A program made the translations under genes and the position numbers. A DNA stretch of 64,000 nucleotides from Phycicoccus sp. Soil748 (GTDB taxonomy: Bacteria; Actinomycetota; Actinomycetes; Actinomycetales; Dermatophilaceae): the NCBI RefSeq assembly GCF_001428025.1, contig NZ_LMSC01000009.1, positions 133,896-197,895 on the forward strand. The letters are read 5' to 3'. The notes under the pieces were generated by a model. That model saw nothing but the letters and a program-made list of their open reading frames with translations, was not told the DNA's origin and ran no database searches. Each line of letters starts with the position of its first letter. Position 1 is the first letter of the stretch. This document shows positions 8,864 to 16,660 of the stretch, in pieces.

Positions 8864-9538
8864 CTAGGCTCCGGCTCCCCCGGCGGCGGCAGCCGCCTCG
8901 GCCGCCGCTGCCGCGCGCTCCACCCACCGGGGCTGCTCGCCGTAGCGCTGCGACGGGATGAGCCGGCCGTGCGAGCTGTCGTCGACGAGCTGGGTCATCC
9001 GCTTGTGCCGCGTGGCCTCCTGCTTGGCCGTGAGCACCCAGTTGACGGCGAGCTTGCGGTAGGACGGGGTGGCCACCTCCCAGAACGCGGCCGCGCGCGG
9101 GTCGGCGGCGAGCTGCTCTGCGTACGCCGCGGGCAGCTCACGCTCGCGGTTCTCGTAGGCGTAGACCCCCGACCGCTCTGGGCTGCGGCGCTCGTAGGCA
9201 GCCAACCCCGGCGGCTGCATGCGCCCTTCGACGAGGAGGCGCTCGACGGTGGTGATGTTGACCGTGCTCCAGTTGCTCGAGGCCTTGCGCGGCGTCCACC
9301 GCTGGCGCACGGAGTGCTCGTCGACGCGCTGGGCGACCGAGTCGATCCACCCCCAGCACAGGGCCTCGACGACGGCGGCCTCCCAGGTCAGGCCGCGCTC
9401 GGGCACGTGCTTCTTGTACAGGCCCATCCACAGCTCCGTCGCCGAGTCGTGGTTGGCCTCCAGCCACGCCCAGAACTCCTGTGGCCCCGAGAAGAAGGTC
9501 GCCGGCCGCTCCGGGGTCCCACCGGGTGTCCCGATCAT
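8864..9538 (-). CDS. YdeI/OmpD-associated family protein
   Basis: A soluble 224-residue protein. The segment FFSGPQEFWAWLEANHDSATELWMG followed by LTWEAAVVEALCWGWIDS and RWTPRKASSNWSTVN is the conserved core of the YdeI/OmpD-associated family, whose E. coli member was linked to peptide resistance; the biochemical role is unknown. The C-terminus ends in an Ala/Glu-rich helix. The ATG at 9538 begins just before the conserved core; a GTG further upstream would add a non-conserved tail. No strong Shine-Dalgarno precedes it. The gene stands 10 bp upstream of dgt on the same strand and may be co-transcribed with it. Confidence 0.8.
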   Translation of the reverse strand: MIGTPGGTPERPATFFSGPQEFWAWLEANHDSATELWMGLYKKHVPERGLTWEAAVVEALCWGWIDSVAQRVDEHSVRQRWTPRKASSNWSTVNITTVERLLVEGRMQPPGLAAYERRSPERSGVYAYENRERELPAAYAEQLAADPRAAAFWEVATPSYRKLAVNWVLTAKQEATRHKRMTQLVDDSSHGRLIPSQRYGEQPRWVERAAAAAEAAAAAGGAGA

Positions 9539-9625
9539 GGGCACAGCGTGCCACGGCCCACCGACAAGGAGCCCGGGACGGCTGCTCCGATTGCGGCGCG
9601 CAGCCACTCACCGCAGGGTGGAGAC

Positions 9626-10186
9626 ATGAGCCATCTGAGTGGAAAGACCATCGCCTTCCTCGTCGCCTCCGAGGGCATCGAGCGCGTCGAGCTGACCGAC
9701 CCGTGGCAGGCCGTCACGGACGCCGGTGCCCAGCCCGTCCTGCTCTCCCCGGAGTCCGGCGAGGTGCAGACCTTCGACCACCTCGACAAGGCCGAGACGC
9801 GGCCGGTCGACAAGACCGTGTCGTCAGCCTCGGTCGACGACTACGACGCCCTCGTGCTGCCGGGCGGTGTGGCGAACCCCGACGCCCTGCGCACCGACGA
9901 CGACGCCGTCGCGTTCGTCCGTGACTTCGTCGCCAGCGGCAAGCCCGTGGCGGCCATCTGCCACGCGCCGTGGACCCTCATCGAGGCCGACGTCCTCAAG
10001 GGGCGCACCGTCACGAGCTGGCCCAGCCTGCAGACCGACCTGCGCAACGCCGGCGCCGAGTGGGTCGACAAGGAGGTCGTCGTCGACGGCAACCTCATCA
10101 CCAGCCGCAACCCCGACGACCTGCCGGCCTTCAACAGCCAGCTCCTCGAGTCGCTGGCCCACGGAGCGGCGGCGCAGGAGGCCTGA
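9626..10186 (+). CDS. DJ-1/PfpI family protein (type 1 glutamine amidotransferase-like)
   Basis: A 186-residue single-domain protein of the DJ-1/PfpI superfamily. The nucleophile elbow is AAICHAPWTL with Cys near residue 113 followed by His, and DYDALVLPGG sits before it as in YhbO/PfpI-type proteases, deglycases and chaperones. The conserved acidic residue early in the chain is in FLVASEGIERVELTDP. It likely deals with damaged or glycated proteins under stress, but substrate claims for this family are disputed. The ATG at 9626 has GTGGAG just upstream. It stands alone, convergent with the subtilase. Confidence 0.9.
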   Translation: MSHLSGKTIAFLVASEGIERVELTDPWQAVTDAGAQPVLLSPESGEVQTFDHLDKAETRPVDKTVSSASVDDYDALVLPGGVANPDALRTDDDAVAFVRDFVASGKPVAAICHAPWTLIEADVLKGRTVTSWPSLQTDLRNAGAEWVDKEVVVDGNLITSRNPDDLPAFNSQLLESLAHGAAAQEA

Positions 10187-10213
10187 CAGCCCGCAGGGAC
10201 CGCTGCACGACGA

Positions 10214-10251
10214 GGCGGTGGACGCTCGCCCGGTGGCGAGCCTCCACCGCC
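10214..10251. terminator. Bidirectional stem-loop between convergent genes
   Basis: Arms GGCGGTGGA-C-GCTCGCC and GGCGAGC-C-TCCACCGCC pair over 16 bp with one C-C mismatch and a 4-nt loop. It lies between the convergent stops of the DJ-1-like gene and the subtilase, 28 and 8 bp away. There is no T tract, as is common in high-GC genomes. Its position supports a shared terminator. Confidence 0.65.
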
Positions 10252-10258
10252 CCTGTCG

Positions 10259-12016
10259 CTACCTCACGACGCCCAGGGCGTTGACGATGCCGTCCCCGTA
10301 GAAGCCGTTGAAGGCACGGCTCCCGACGCACAGGGCGTCGAACTCTGCCGTCCGGCCCACGTCGACGTACGACTGGAGCGCGGGGGTGGGACAGGCGTGG
10401 TTGGTCGCAGTGTCCATGAGGAGCCGGCGCACACGGTCGGGCGCGAGCCCGAACCCGCTGCCGCCCACGACCTTTCCGTGCGCCGAGACCGCGAGGGCCG
10501 CAACTCCTGCGGCGTGCGGTGAGGCCATCGACGTGCCCTGGAGGTACTGGTAGTAGCCGCAGGCGCTCGCGCCCGGGGCGGGACGGCTCGTGCAGGCCTT
10601 CATGGTGCCCAGCGACTCCCCCAGCGGTGTGACGTCGCCGTTGGCGTCGACCTGTCCCTCGGCGACCATCACGTTGCGCGGGGCCGTCGACAGGATGAGG
10701 TTCTCGTTGGTGAGGTACGAGTCCGTGCCGAGACCGTCGCGGTACCAGCCGCCGGGAGCCGACACCTCGAGCTCACCCGAGCGCAGGTTGCCGGCGTGGT
10801 TGGAGTAGTCGGCCTTGCGCGCCGACGGCCCCAGGGCGGAGACGCCGATGACGTGGGGACCTTCGACCGGGAGGTCGAGGCAGCTCGCGTCGTCGATCGT
10901 GCGCGAGTGCTCCGTGCCCACCGGGAAGTCCGGGCTCGAGACGTCGGTGCGCGGGTGGGAGACGTCGTCGTGGTCGTTGCCCAGCGCAGCCACGAGGGTG
11001 ACGCCCTTGCGGTGGGCGTAGTTCAGCGCCCGGGTCATCGTCTCGATGATGAGGTCCTGCTCGGCCGCCTGCTCCGGTGTGTCCTCCGGGGCACCGCCCC
11101 GACAGTTGTAGAGCCAGGGGTCGACGTAGAAGGACATGTTCACCACGTCGATGCCGACGTCGCCCGAGTAGGTCAGCGCGTTGGCCGTGGGAGCGAGGAA
11201 GAAGTAGCCGCTGTCCTGGCCGGCGCGGACGTTGACGATGCCCACGTCCGGTGCGACGCCCGACACGCCCATGCCGTTCATGGCTGCCGCCATCGTGCCG
11301 GCGACGTGGGTGCCGTGGCCGTCGTCGTCGACGTCGGCGGGGTCGACACAGGACGCGACCTCGCAGGGACCGTCGATGACGGGCATGTCCTTGGTGAAGT
11401 TGCGGGACAGCGTCCGGTCGAAGTTGGCGGCGAGGTCAGGGTGGGTGCCGTCGACCCCGGTGTCCATGACGCCGACCCGCACCCGCTTGTCTCCCAGCTG
11501 CTTCGCGTGGGCGGCGGGGGCCTTGATCATGTCCATGCCCCACAGCAGGCTGTCCAGTGGGTCCGAGGGCCCCTTGGTGGCAGCCGCCGACTGCGCACTC
11601 CGCGCTCCTGCGGCGCTCGCCCCCGCCGAGGTGCGCAGGGACGACTGGTGCTCCTTGAGGACGGCGACCTTCACCTTGGCCGCGTCGGGCGACCTGCCGA
11701 CGACACCGTCGCGACCGGCGACCTGGACGCCGGGCAGGGCACGGGCGCGGGCGAGGAACACGCTCGAGGTCGACTCCACGGCGACCATGCCGATGGCCCG
11801 GTTGACCGAGCTGACCTGGCCACCCGCGCCACGCAGCGCTTCGGCCAGGGTGTCCGCGTCGGCTGCGCGGTCGGCGAGGATGACGTAGCGGGTGCTGGCG
11901 GCTGCACCGACCTGCGTCGTCGCGGTGTGTGTGGCCGCGGCTGCTGTCGTCCCAGCCAGAGCCGACGTGGCCAGGGCCACCGCTCCGGTGATGGCGACCG
12001 TGCGGGATCGTCGCAT
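10259..12016 (-). CDS. Secreted subtilisin-like serine protease (S8)
   Basis: An exported S8 peptidase of 585 residues. It begins with an Arg-rich signal sequence (MRRSRTVAITGAVALATSALAG) and a propeptide of the inhibitor-I9 kind up to about residue 110. The catalytic triad is Asp in VGVMDTGVDGTHPD, His in DDDGHGTHVAGTMAA and Ser in GTSMASPHAAGVAALAVSAHG; the oxyanion region is present. No sorting signal or membrane anchor follows, so the enzyme is probably released. I chose the ATG at 12016 because GGAGGAG lies 7 nt upstream and the signal peptide starts there. A 9-bp inverted repeat lies just upstream and is a candidate operator. Confidence 0.93.
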   Translation of the reverse strand: MRRSRTVAITGAVALATSALAGTTAAAATHTATTQVGAAASTRYVILADRAADADTLAEALRGAGGQVSSVNRAIGMVAVESTSSVFLARARALPGVQVAGRDGVVGRSPDAAKVKVAVLKEHQSSLRTSAGASAAGARSAQSAAATKGPSDPLDSLLWGMDMIKAPAAHAKQLGDKRVRVGVMDTGVDGTHPDLAANFDRTLSRNFTKDMPVIDGPCEVASCVDPADVDDDGHGTHVAGTMAAAMNGMGVSGVAPDVGIVNVRAGQDSGYFFLAPTANALTYSGDVGIDVVNMSFYVDPWLYNCRGGAPEDTPEQAAEQDLIIETMTRALNYAHRKGVTLVAALGNDHDDVSHPRTDVSSPDFPVGTEHSRTIDDASCLDLPVEGPHVIGVSALGPSARKADYSNHAGNLRSGELEVSAPGGWYRDGLGTDSYLTNENLILSTAPRNVMVAEGQVDANGDVTPLGESLGTMKACTSRPAPGASACGYYQYLQGTSMASPHAAGVAALAVSAHGKVVGGSGFGLAPDRVRRLLMDTATNHACPTPALQSYVDVGRTAEFDALCVGSRAFNGFYGDGIVNALGVVR

Positions 12017-12035
12017 CTGTGCTCTCCTCCATCGG

Positions 12036-12061
12036 GATGAGCCAAGTACGGATGGCTCATC
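12036..12061 (-). promoter_or_regulatory. Inverted repeat upstream of the subtilase, candidate operator
   Basis: A perfect 9-bp inverted repeat, GATGAGCCA and TGGCTCATC, with an 8-nt spacer, 20 bp upstream of the protease start. A third copy of the half-site, GATGAGCC, stands at 12092-12099. Three half-sites in 65 bp of a promoter region suggest binding of a dimeric regulator. Which protein is unknown; the promoter elements themselves are not clear. Confidence 0.5.
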
Positions 12062-12126
12062 GCTCACCGTAGGGACCTGGCCCGTGGAGGGGATGAGCCG
12101 AAAAGCGTGTCCATGACGAGGAGTTC

Positions 12127-12166
12127 GTCCCTCGACGAGGGGTATGTCCCAGGCCGGTCGAGGGAC
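12127..12166 (-). terminator. Stem-loop downstream of dusB
   Basis: Two perfect 10-bp arms, GTCCCTCGAC (12127-12136) and GTCGAGGGAC (12157-12166), separated by 20 nt. It lies 22 bp beyond the dusB stop and upstream of the subtilase promoter region. It may end the dusB transcript, or be another regulator site for the protease. The long loop and lack of a T tract keep this uncertain. Confidence 0.4.
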
Positions 12167-12187
12167 AGCGGGCTCCCCCCTGCCCGG

Positions 12188-13432
12188 TCAGCCCCCGGAG
12201 ACGGACAGCTCGGCCTGCGCGACCGCCTCGCGTGACGCGTCGTCCAGGGTCCGGGAGCTCAGCCAGCCGTCGGGCAGCGCGACGTGTCGGGGTGAACCGG
12301 CCCGCCCCCGCTGCCCCTCGGCGGCCTCTCCCGGCCAGGGGGCGTCGGCCTCCATGGTGGCGATCAGCGCGTCGAGCGCCTCCAGCGAGTCGACCAGCGC
12401 CAGCAAGTGCCGCACCGTCGAGCCGGCGGGGAATCCCTTGAGGTACCAGGCGATGTGCTTGCGGATGTCGCGGCAGGCCTTGTACTCGTCACCGTAGAAG
12501 TCGACGAGGTACTCGGTGTGACGGCGCATCGTGGCCGTCACCTCCCCCAGCGTGGGCTGCGCCCGCGCCGTGGTGCCGGCGAACGCCGCGGCGAGGTCGG
12601 TGAACAGCCAGGGCCGCCCCAGGCACCCGCGGCCGACGACGACGCCGTCGCACCCCGTCTCGTGCACCATGCGCACCGCGTCCTCGGCCGACCAGATGTC
12701 GCCGTTGCCGAGGACCGGGACGGTCCGCACCGTCTCCTTGAGCCGGGCGATGGCGCTCCAGTCGGCCTGCCCCGAGTAGGCCTGCGACGCCGTACGGCCA
12801 TGCAGCGCAACGGCGGCCACGCCTGCGCGTTCGGCGGTGAGGCCGGCCTCGAGGTAGGTCAGGTGGTCGTCGTCGATGCCCTTGCGCATCTTCACGGTGA
12901 CCGGCACGTCGTACGGGCTCGCCTCCCGCACCGCGGTGGTCACGATGGCCTCGAAGAGATCCTTCTTCCACGGCAGCGCCGCGCCGCCACCCTTGCGGGT
13001 GACCTTCGGGACCGGGCAGCCGAAGTTGAGGTCGATGTGGTCGGCCCGGTCCTCGGTGACGAGCATCCGCACCGCCGCCCCGACCGTCGCGGGGTCGACG
13101 CCGTAGAGCTGGATCGACCGGGGCGACTCCTCCGGGTCGTGCTCGATCAGCCTCATCGACTCCGGGGTGCGCTCGACCAGCGCGCGGGAGGTGATCATCT
13201 CGCTGACGTAGAGCGACGTGGCGCCACTCGCGCCACCCGCTTCCAGCCCGTTCTCGCCGTACTCGCGGCACAGCTTGCGGAACGCCCGGTTGGTGATGCC
13301 GGCCATCGGCGCGAGCACGACGGGCGACCCGATGGTGTGGCGCCCGATCTGCAGCGGCGGCAGCACGGCGGTGCCGGGCGTCGCGGTGCCGGGGCGCGGC
13401 GCGTGGGTCTGGGGTGCGGTGGTGGCGGTCAT
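12188..13432 (-). CDS. dusB: tRNA-dihydrouridine synthase (DusB family)
   Basis: FMN-dependent enzyme that reduces uridines in the tRNA D-loop. The TIM barrel begins with VVLAPMAGITNRAFRKLC near residue 38. The catalytic cysteine lies in LNFGCPVPKVTRKGGGAAL, and the FMN phosphate region GNGDIWSAEDAVRM and GVVVGRGCLGRPWLF follows. The last ~120 residues form the helical tRNA-binding domain with KACRDIRKHIAWYLKGFPAG. The 414 residues include a low-complexity Thr/Pro-rich start of about 20 residues. It is divergent from the rhodanese gene with only 38 bp between the start codons. Confidence 0.95.
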   Translation of the reverse strand: MTATTAPQTHAPRPGTATPGTAVLPPLQIGRHTIGSPVVLAPMAGITNRAFRKLCREYGENGLEAGGASGATSLYVSEMITSRALVERTPESMRLIEHDPEESPRSIQLYGVDPATVGAAVRMLVTEDRADHIDLNFGCPVPKVTRKGGGAALPWKKDLFEAIVTTAVREASPYDVPVTVKMRKGIDDDHLTYLEAGLTAERAGVAAVALHGRTASQAYSGQADWSAIARLKETVRTVPVLGNGDIWSAEDAVRMVHETGCDGVVVGRGCLGRPWLFTDLAAAFAGTTARAQPTLGEVTATMRRHTEYLVDFYGDEYKACRDIRKHIAWYLKGFPAGSTVRHLLALVDSLEALDALIATMEADAPWPGEAAEGQRGRAGSPRHVALPDGWLSSRTLDDASREAVAQAELSVSGG

Positions 13433-13470
13433 GGCGGCACCAGTGTCCCATCTGCTGCTTGACTGGCCGA

Positions 13471-14307
13471 ATGAGCGCCCTCGTCGATGCCGCCGACCTG
13501 CGAGCCGAGCTCGCCCAGCCCTCCCCGCCCGTCGTCATCGACGTGCAGTGGGTCCTCACCGGCGCGCAGGGGCCGAGCGGCCGTGAGCGGTATGCCGCGG
13601 AGCACCTGCCCGGGGCCGCGTACGTCGACCTCGACGCCGAGCTCGCCGGCCCGCCAGGACCCCGTGGTAGGCACCCGCTGCCCGATCCCCAGGTCGTCGC
13701 GGCGGCGCTGCGGCGTGCCGGGGTCGACCAGGACAGCCGGGTGGTCGTGTACGACCAGGGGCCGTCCTTCGCGGCGGCACGCGCATGGTGGGTGCTGCGC
13801 TGGGTCGGGCTCCAGGACGTGCGGGTGCTCGACGGCGGGCTGTCCGCGTGGGTCGAGGACGGCGGGCCGACGACGGCCGAGGTCCCGGTGGCAGGCGCAG
13901 GCGCTTTCACCGCACGGCCGGGATCGCTACCCGTCCTCGACGCGGACGCAGCCGCGAAGGTCGCCCGCACGGGGACCCTGGTGGACGCGAGGGCGGCGGA
14001 ACGGTTCGCAGGGCTGTCCGAGCCGATCGACCCGGTGGCCGGCCACATCCCCGGCGCGGTCAATGCCCCGACGACCGACAACGCCCGACCCGACGGCAGG
14101 TTCCTCGAGCCGGCTGAGCTGCGGGAGCACTACTCCCGGTTGGGGATCGGCACCGCCAGCGCACCTGTGGGCGTCTACTGCGGCTCGGGCGTCACTGCCG
14201 CGCACGCCCTGCTGGCCATGCACGAGGCGGGCATCGACGCCGCGCTCTACGTCGGGTCGTGGAGCGAGTGGATCACCGACCCTGCCCGCCCGGTCGCCAC
14301 GGCCTGA
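13471..14307 (+). CDS. Sulfurtransferase with two rhodanese domains
   Basis: Thiosulfate or 3-mercaptopyruvate sulfurtransferase, 278 residues. The first rhodanese domain (about 1-140) ends with YDQGPSFAAARAWWVLRW and lacks a catalytic Cys, as normal for the tandem type. The second (about 155-275) has GHIPGAVNAP and the active-site loop VYCGSGVTAAHALLAM with its Cys. The loop CGSGVT rather than CRKGVT points to mercaptopyruvate type (CGSGVTA), though the assignment is not certain. The ATG at 13471 starts exactly at the conserved region. Confidence 0.9.
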   Translation: MSALVDAADLRAELAQPSPPVVIDVQWVLTGAQGPSGRERYAAEHLPGAAYVDLDAELAGPPGPRGRHPLPDPQVVAAALRRAGVDQDSRVVVYDQGPSFAAARAWWVLRWVGLQDVRVLDGGLSAWVEDGGPTTAEVPVAGAGAFTARPGSLPVLDADAAAKVARTGTLVDARAAERFAGLSEPIDPVAGHIPGAVNAPTTDNARPDGRFLEPAELREHYSRLGIGTASAPVGVYCGSGVTAAHALLAMHEAGIDAALYVGSWSEWITDPARPVATA

Positions 14308-14412
14308 CCGGCACCTGGGCGACGCCGCGCGGCCGGCGCCTCGTCCGCCACCCCACCCACGACGAAGGCGAGGGGCACTGCTCCTCGCCACTACCAAGGT
14401 ATAGCGCGACCG

Positions 14413-14432
14413 GGGGCTTGCGGCAAGGCCCC
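14413..14432 (+). promoter_or_regulatory. Rifamycin-associated element (RAE)
   Basis: The sequence GGGGCTTGCGGCAAGGCCCC, extended by further G/C pairs to 14410-14435. It is identical, as far as I recall it, to the 19-20-bp inverted repeat called RAE that sits upstream of rifampin-inactivating genes (glycosyltransferase, phosphotransferase, monooxygenase) and helR in actinomycetes and drives rifampin-inducible expression. It is 59 bp upstream of the FAD monooxygenase start. A TATAGC hexamer at 14399-14404 just before it could be part of the promoter. It also lies about 105 bp after the rhodanese stop, but its exact sequence argues against a plain terminator. Confidence 0.85.
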
Positions 14433-14490
14433 CGGGGTGCTCCACACTGGGCGGCCGTGCCCGGCGACGGGCGGTGACGAGCAGGGGGAG

Positions 14491-16002
14491 ATGAACGTGG
14501 TGGACATGGTGGACGTGGCGGTCGTGGGCGGCGGTCCGACGGGCCTGATGCTGGCTGGTGAGCTCGCCCTGGCAGGCGTCGACGTCGTGGTCCTGGAGCG
14601 TCGGCCGACAGCCGAGCTGCTGGGGTCACGCGCCGGTGGCTTCCACGCGCGCACGATCGAGATCCTCGACCAGCGGGGCATCGCCGAACGGTTCCTGGCC
14701 GAGGGCAAGACCTACGACGTGCCGTACTCGGGGCGGCTCATGCTCGACATGAGCGACTTCCCGACCCGGCACCCGTACACGCTCGGCCTGTGGCAGAACC
14801 ACATCGAGCGGATCCTGGCCGGCTGGGTCGAGGAGCTGGGCGTGCCGACCCGTCGCGGGGTCGAGGTCACGGGCCTCGTCGAGGGCGACGACGGTGTCGA
14901 CGTGCGGCTGAACGGCGGTGAGGGGGTGCGGGCGCAGTACGTCGTCGGCGCCGACGGTGGGCGCAGCGCGGTCCGCAAGGCCGCCGGGATCGAGTTCCCC
15001 GGGTGGGAGGCGACCCAGAGTGCGCTCATCGCCGAGGTCGAGGTCACCGAGGAGCTGCCCCAGGGCGTGAAGCTCGACGCCCACGGGGTGCACGGGCTCA
15101 GCTTCATGGAGAACGGGCACACCGTGCGGGTGGTCTCCGGCGAGGCAGAGCTGGGCGCCACGACCGAACCCACGCTGGCCGACCTCAGCGCCAACCTGCA
15201 GGCGGTCTACGGCACCGACTTCGGCGTCCACGACCCGACGTGGATCTCGAGGTTCACCGACGCGACCCGCCAGGCGGCGACGTACCGCAAGGGCAGGGTC
15301 CTGGTGGCCGGCGACGCTGCCCACATCCACTCCCCCGCCGGCGGTCAGGGCATCGGGCTCGGGGTCCAGGACGCGGTGAACCTGGGCTGGAAGCTCGCGC
15401 AGGTGGTGCACGGCGTCTCGCCCGAGACACTGCTCGACACCTACCACGCCGAGCGCCACCCGGCGGACGCCCGTGCGCTGGAGTACAGCAAGTCGGTCAG
15501 CGCGCTCCAGCGACAGGACGCCCGCATCGCGGCGGTGCGGGAGCTGCTGGACGAGCTGGTGGCCATGGACGAGCCGCGGCGCCACGTCGTGGGCATCATC
15601 TCCGGCCTCGACGTGCGCTACGACCTCGGCGAAGGACACCCGCTGCTGGGGCGGCGGATGCCCGACCTCGACCTGCAGGTCGGCGACGAGGTGGTGCGCG
15701 TCTACCCGCTGCTGCACTCGGCGCGTCCGGTGCTGGTCAACCTCGGACGGCCCGGAGCCCTGGACGTGGGCTGCTGGGCCGACCGGGTACAGCTCGTCGA
15801 CGCGTCGTACACAGGGCCATGGGAGCTGCCGGTGGTCGGTGCGGTCGAGGCGCCCCCCGCGGTGCTGGTGCGGCCTGACGGGCACGTGGCGTGGGTCGGC
15901 GACGGGACGGGTGCCGGGCTGGTGCAGGCGCTCACGACGTGGTTCGGGACGCCGTCGGGTGGGTCCGGCGCGGGTGCCGAGGAGGCGGCGCCAGGGGCCT
16001 AG
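14491..16002 (+). CDS. rox: FAD-dependent monooxygenase, probable rifampin monooxygenase
   Basis: Group A flavoprotein hydroxylase, 503 residues. The FAD/NADPH motifs are in order: GXGXXG-type VAVVGGGPTGLMLAGELALAG at about residue 10, DG motif VVGADGGRSAVRKAAG near 155, and GD motif VLVAGDAAHIHSPAGGQG near 272. The C-terminal part (DVRYDLGEGHPLLGRRMPDL and AVLVRPDGHVAWVGD) is typical of Rox/Iri-type rifampin monooxygenases, which hydroxylate the rifamycin naphthyl group and open the ansa ring. The RAE upstream supports that role strongly. Several starts are possible (ATG 14491, GTG 14497/14500, ATG 14506); GGGGGAG ending at 14490 favours 14497-14500. Confidence 0.85.
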   Translation: MNVVDMVDVAVVGGGPTGLMLAGELALAGVDVVVLERRPTAELLGSRAGGFHARTIEILDQRGIAERFLAEGKTYDVPYSGRLMLDMSDFPTRHPYTLGLWQNHIERILAGWVEELGVPTRRGVEVTGLVEGDDGVDVRLNGGEGVRAQYVVGADGGRSAVRKAAGIEFPGWEATQSALIAEVEVTEELPQGVKLDAHGVHGLSFMENGHTVRVVSGEAELGATTEPTLADLSANLQAVYGTDFGVHDPTWISRFTDATRQAATYRKGRVLVAGDAAHIHSPAGGQGIGLGVQDAVNLGWKLAQVVHGVSPETLLDTYHAERHPADARALEYSKSVSALQRQDARIAAVRELLDELVAMDEPRRHVVGIISGLDVRYDLGEGHPLLGRRMPDLDLQVGDEVVRVYPLLHSARPVLVNLGRPGALDVGCWADRVQLVDASYTGPWELPVVGAVEAPPAVLVRPDGHVAWVGDGTGAGLVQALTTWFGTPSGGSGAGAEEAAPGA

Positions 16003-16012
16003 GGTCGAGGTC

Positions 16013-16660
16013 GTGAGCGAGCGATCGACGTGGACCGTGACCACCCACGACTGGGCCTGCGACCTCGACGTCGAGCACCTCGCCGATGTGCGTCGCGGTG
16101 CGCGGACAGGGCAGGTCGGTGGGCAGGCGTGGGAGGTCGGCGGCCGAAGGCACCTGCTCCTCGAGGTGCTCGCGTACGCCGACGACGAGGCGCAGGCGCT
16201 GGGTCGGGTGGGCCGTGCGGTGGTCACGGAGCACGGCGACGGCTCGGTCACCGTGGCCGACGACGGGCGTGGCACCGACACCCGGGTGGACGCTGAGGGT
16301 CGCGTCGTCCGCAAGCCGGTGATGGCGACGCGGGACGTCAGGTTCTTCGACGCCGTCGACGGGCCCCGCCTGCCCGACGGCCTACCCAGGCGGGGGATGT
16401 CGACGGTGGCCGCCCTCAGCTCGGCGCTCGTGCACGAGAACCACCGGGTCGACGGCGCGTGGTCGCAGACCTACCGCCACGGCCTCCCCGACGACGAGCT
16501 GCTGCCGGTCACGCCGGGCGAGGGGCCGGTCACGCCGGGCGAGAGGTCGGGGACCTCGGTGAGGTTCCTGGCCGACGACCTGGCGGGTCCGCGGTCGCTG
16601 ACGGTCGAGGACCTCGGTGCGTTCACGTGGCTGCGCATCGAGGTGCGCAGCGGTTCCTAG
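16013..16660 (+). CDS. Stand-alone GyrB/ParE-like ATPase (GHKL) domain protein
   Basis: A 215-residue protein that aligns by eye only with the N-terminal ATPase domain of GyrB/ParE: DVEHLADVRRGARTG matches the region before the P-binding loop, DGSVTVADDGRGTDTR the DNGRG motif, RGMSTVAALSSALVHENHR the ATP-lid region, and GTSVRFLADD the GTTVRFWPD strand. The transducer and TOPRIM parts of GyrB are absent. In the EVVDNSIDEA motif the catalytic Glu is kept but the Mg-binding Asn is replaced (EVLAYADDEA), and the lid lacks GLHGVG, so ATP turnover is doubtful. The GTG start is 10 nt after the monooxygenase stop, so it probably shares its RAE-driven mRNA. Its stop overlaps the convergent regulator stop by 4 nt. 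Confidence 0.75.
   Translation: MSERSTWTVTTHDWACDLDVEHLADVRRGARTGQVGGQAWEVGGRRHLLLEVLAYADDEAQALGRVGRAVVTEHGDGSVTVADDGRGTDTRVDAEGRVVRKPVMATRDVRFFDAVDGPRLPDGLPRRGMSTVAALSSALVHENHRVDGAWSQTYRHGLPDDELLPVTPGEGPVTPGERSGTSVRFLADDLAGPRSLTVEDLGAFTWLRIEVRSGS

Noticed and set aside
14410-14435. Terminator for the rhodanese gene
   Set aside because: The hairpin matches the known rifamycin-associated element exactly and lies before a rifampin-monooxygenase-like gene, so a regulatory site is the better reading.
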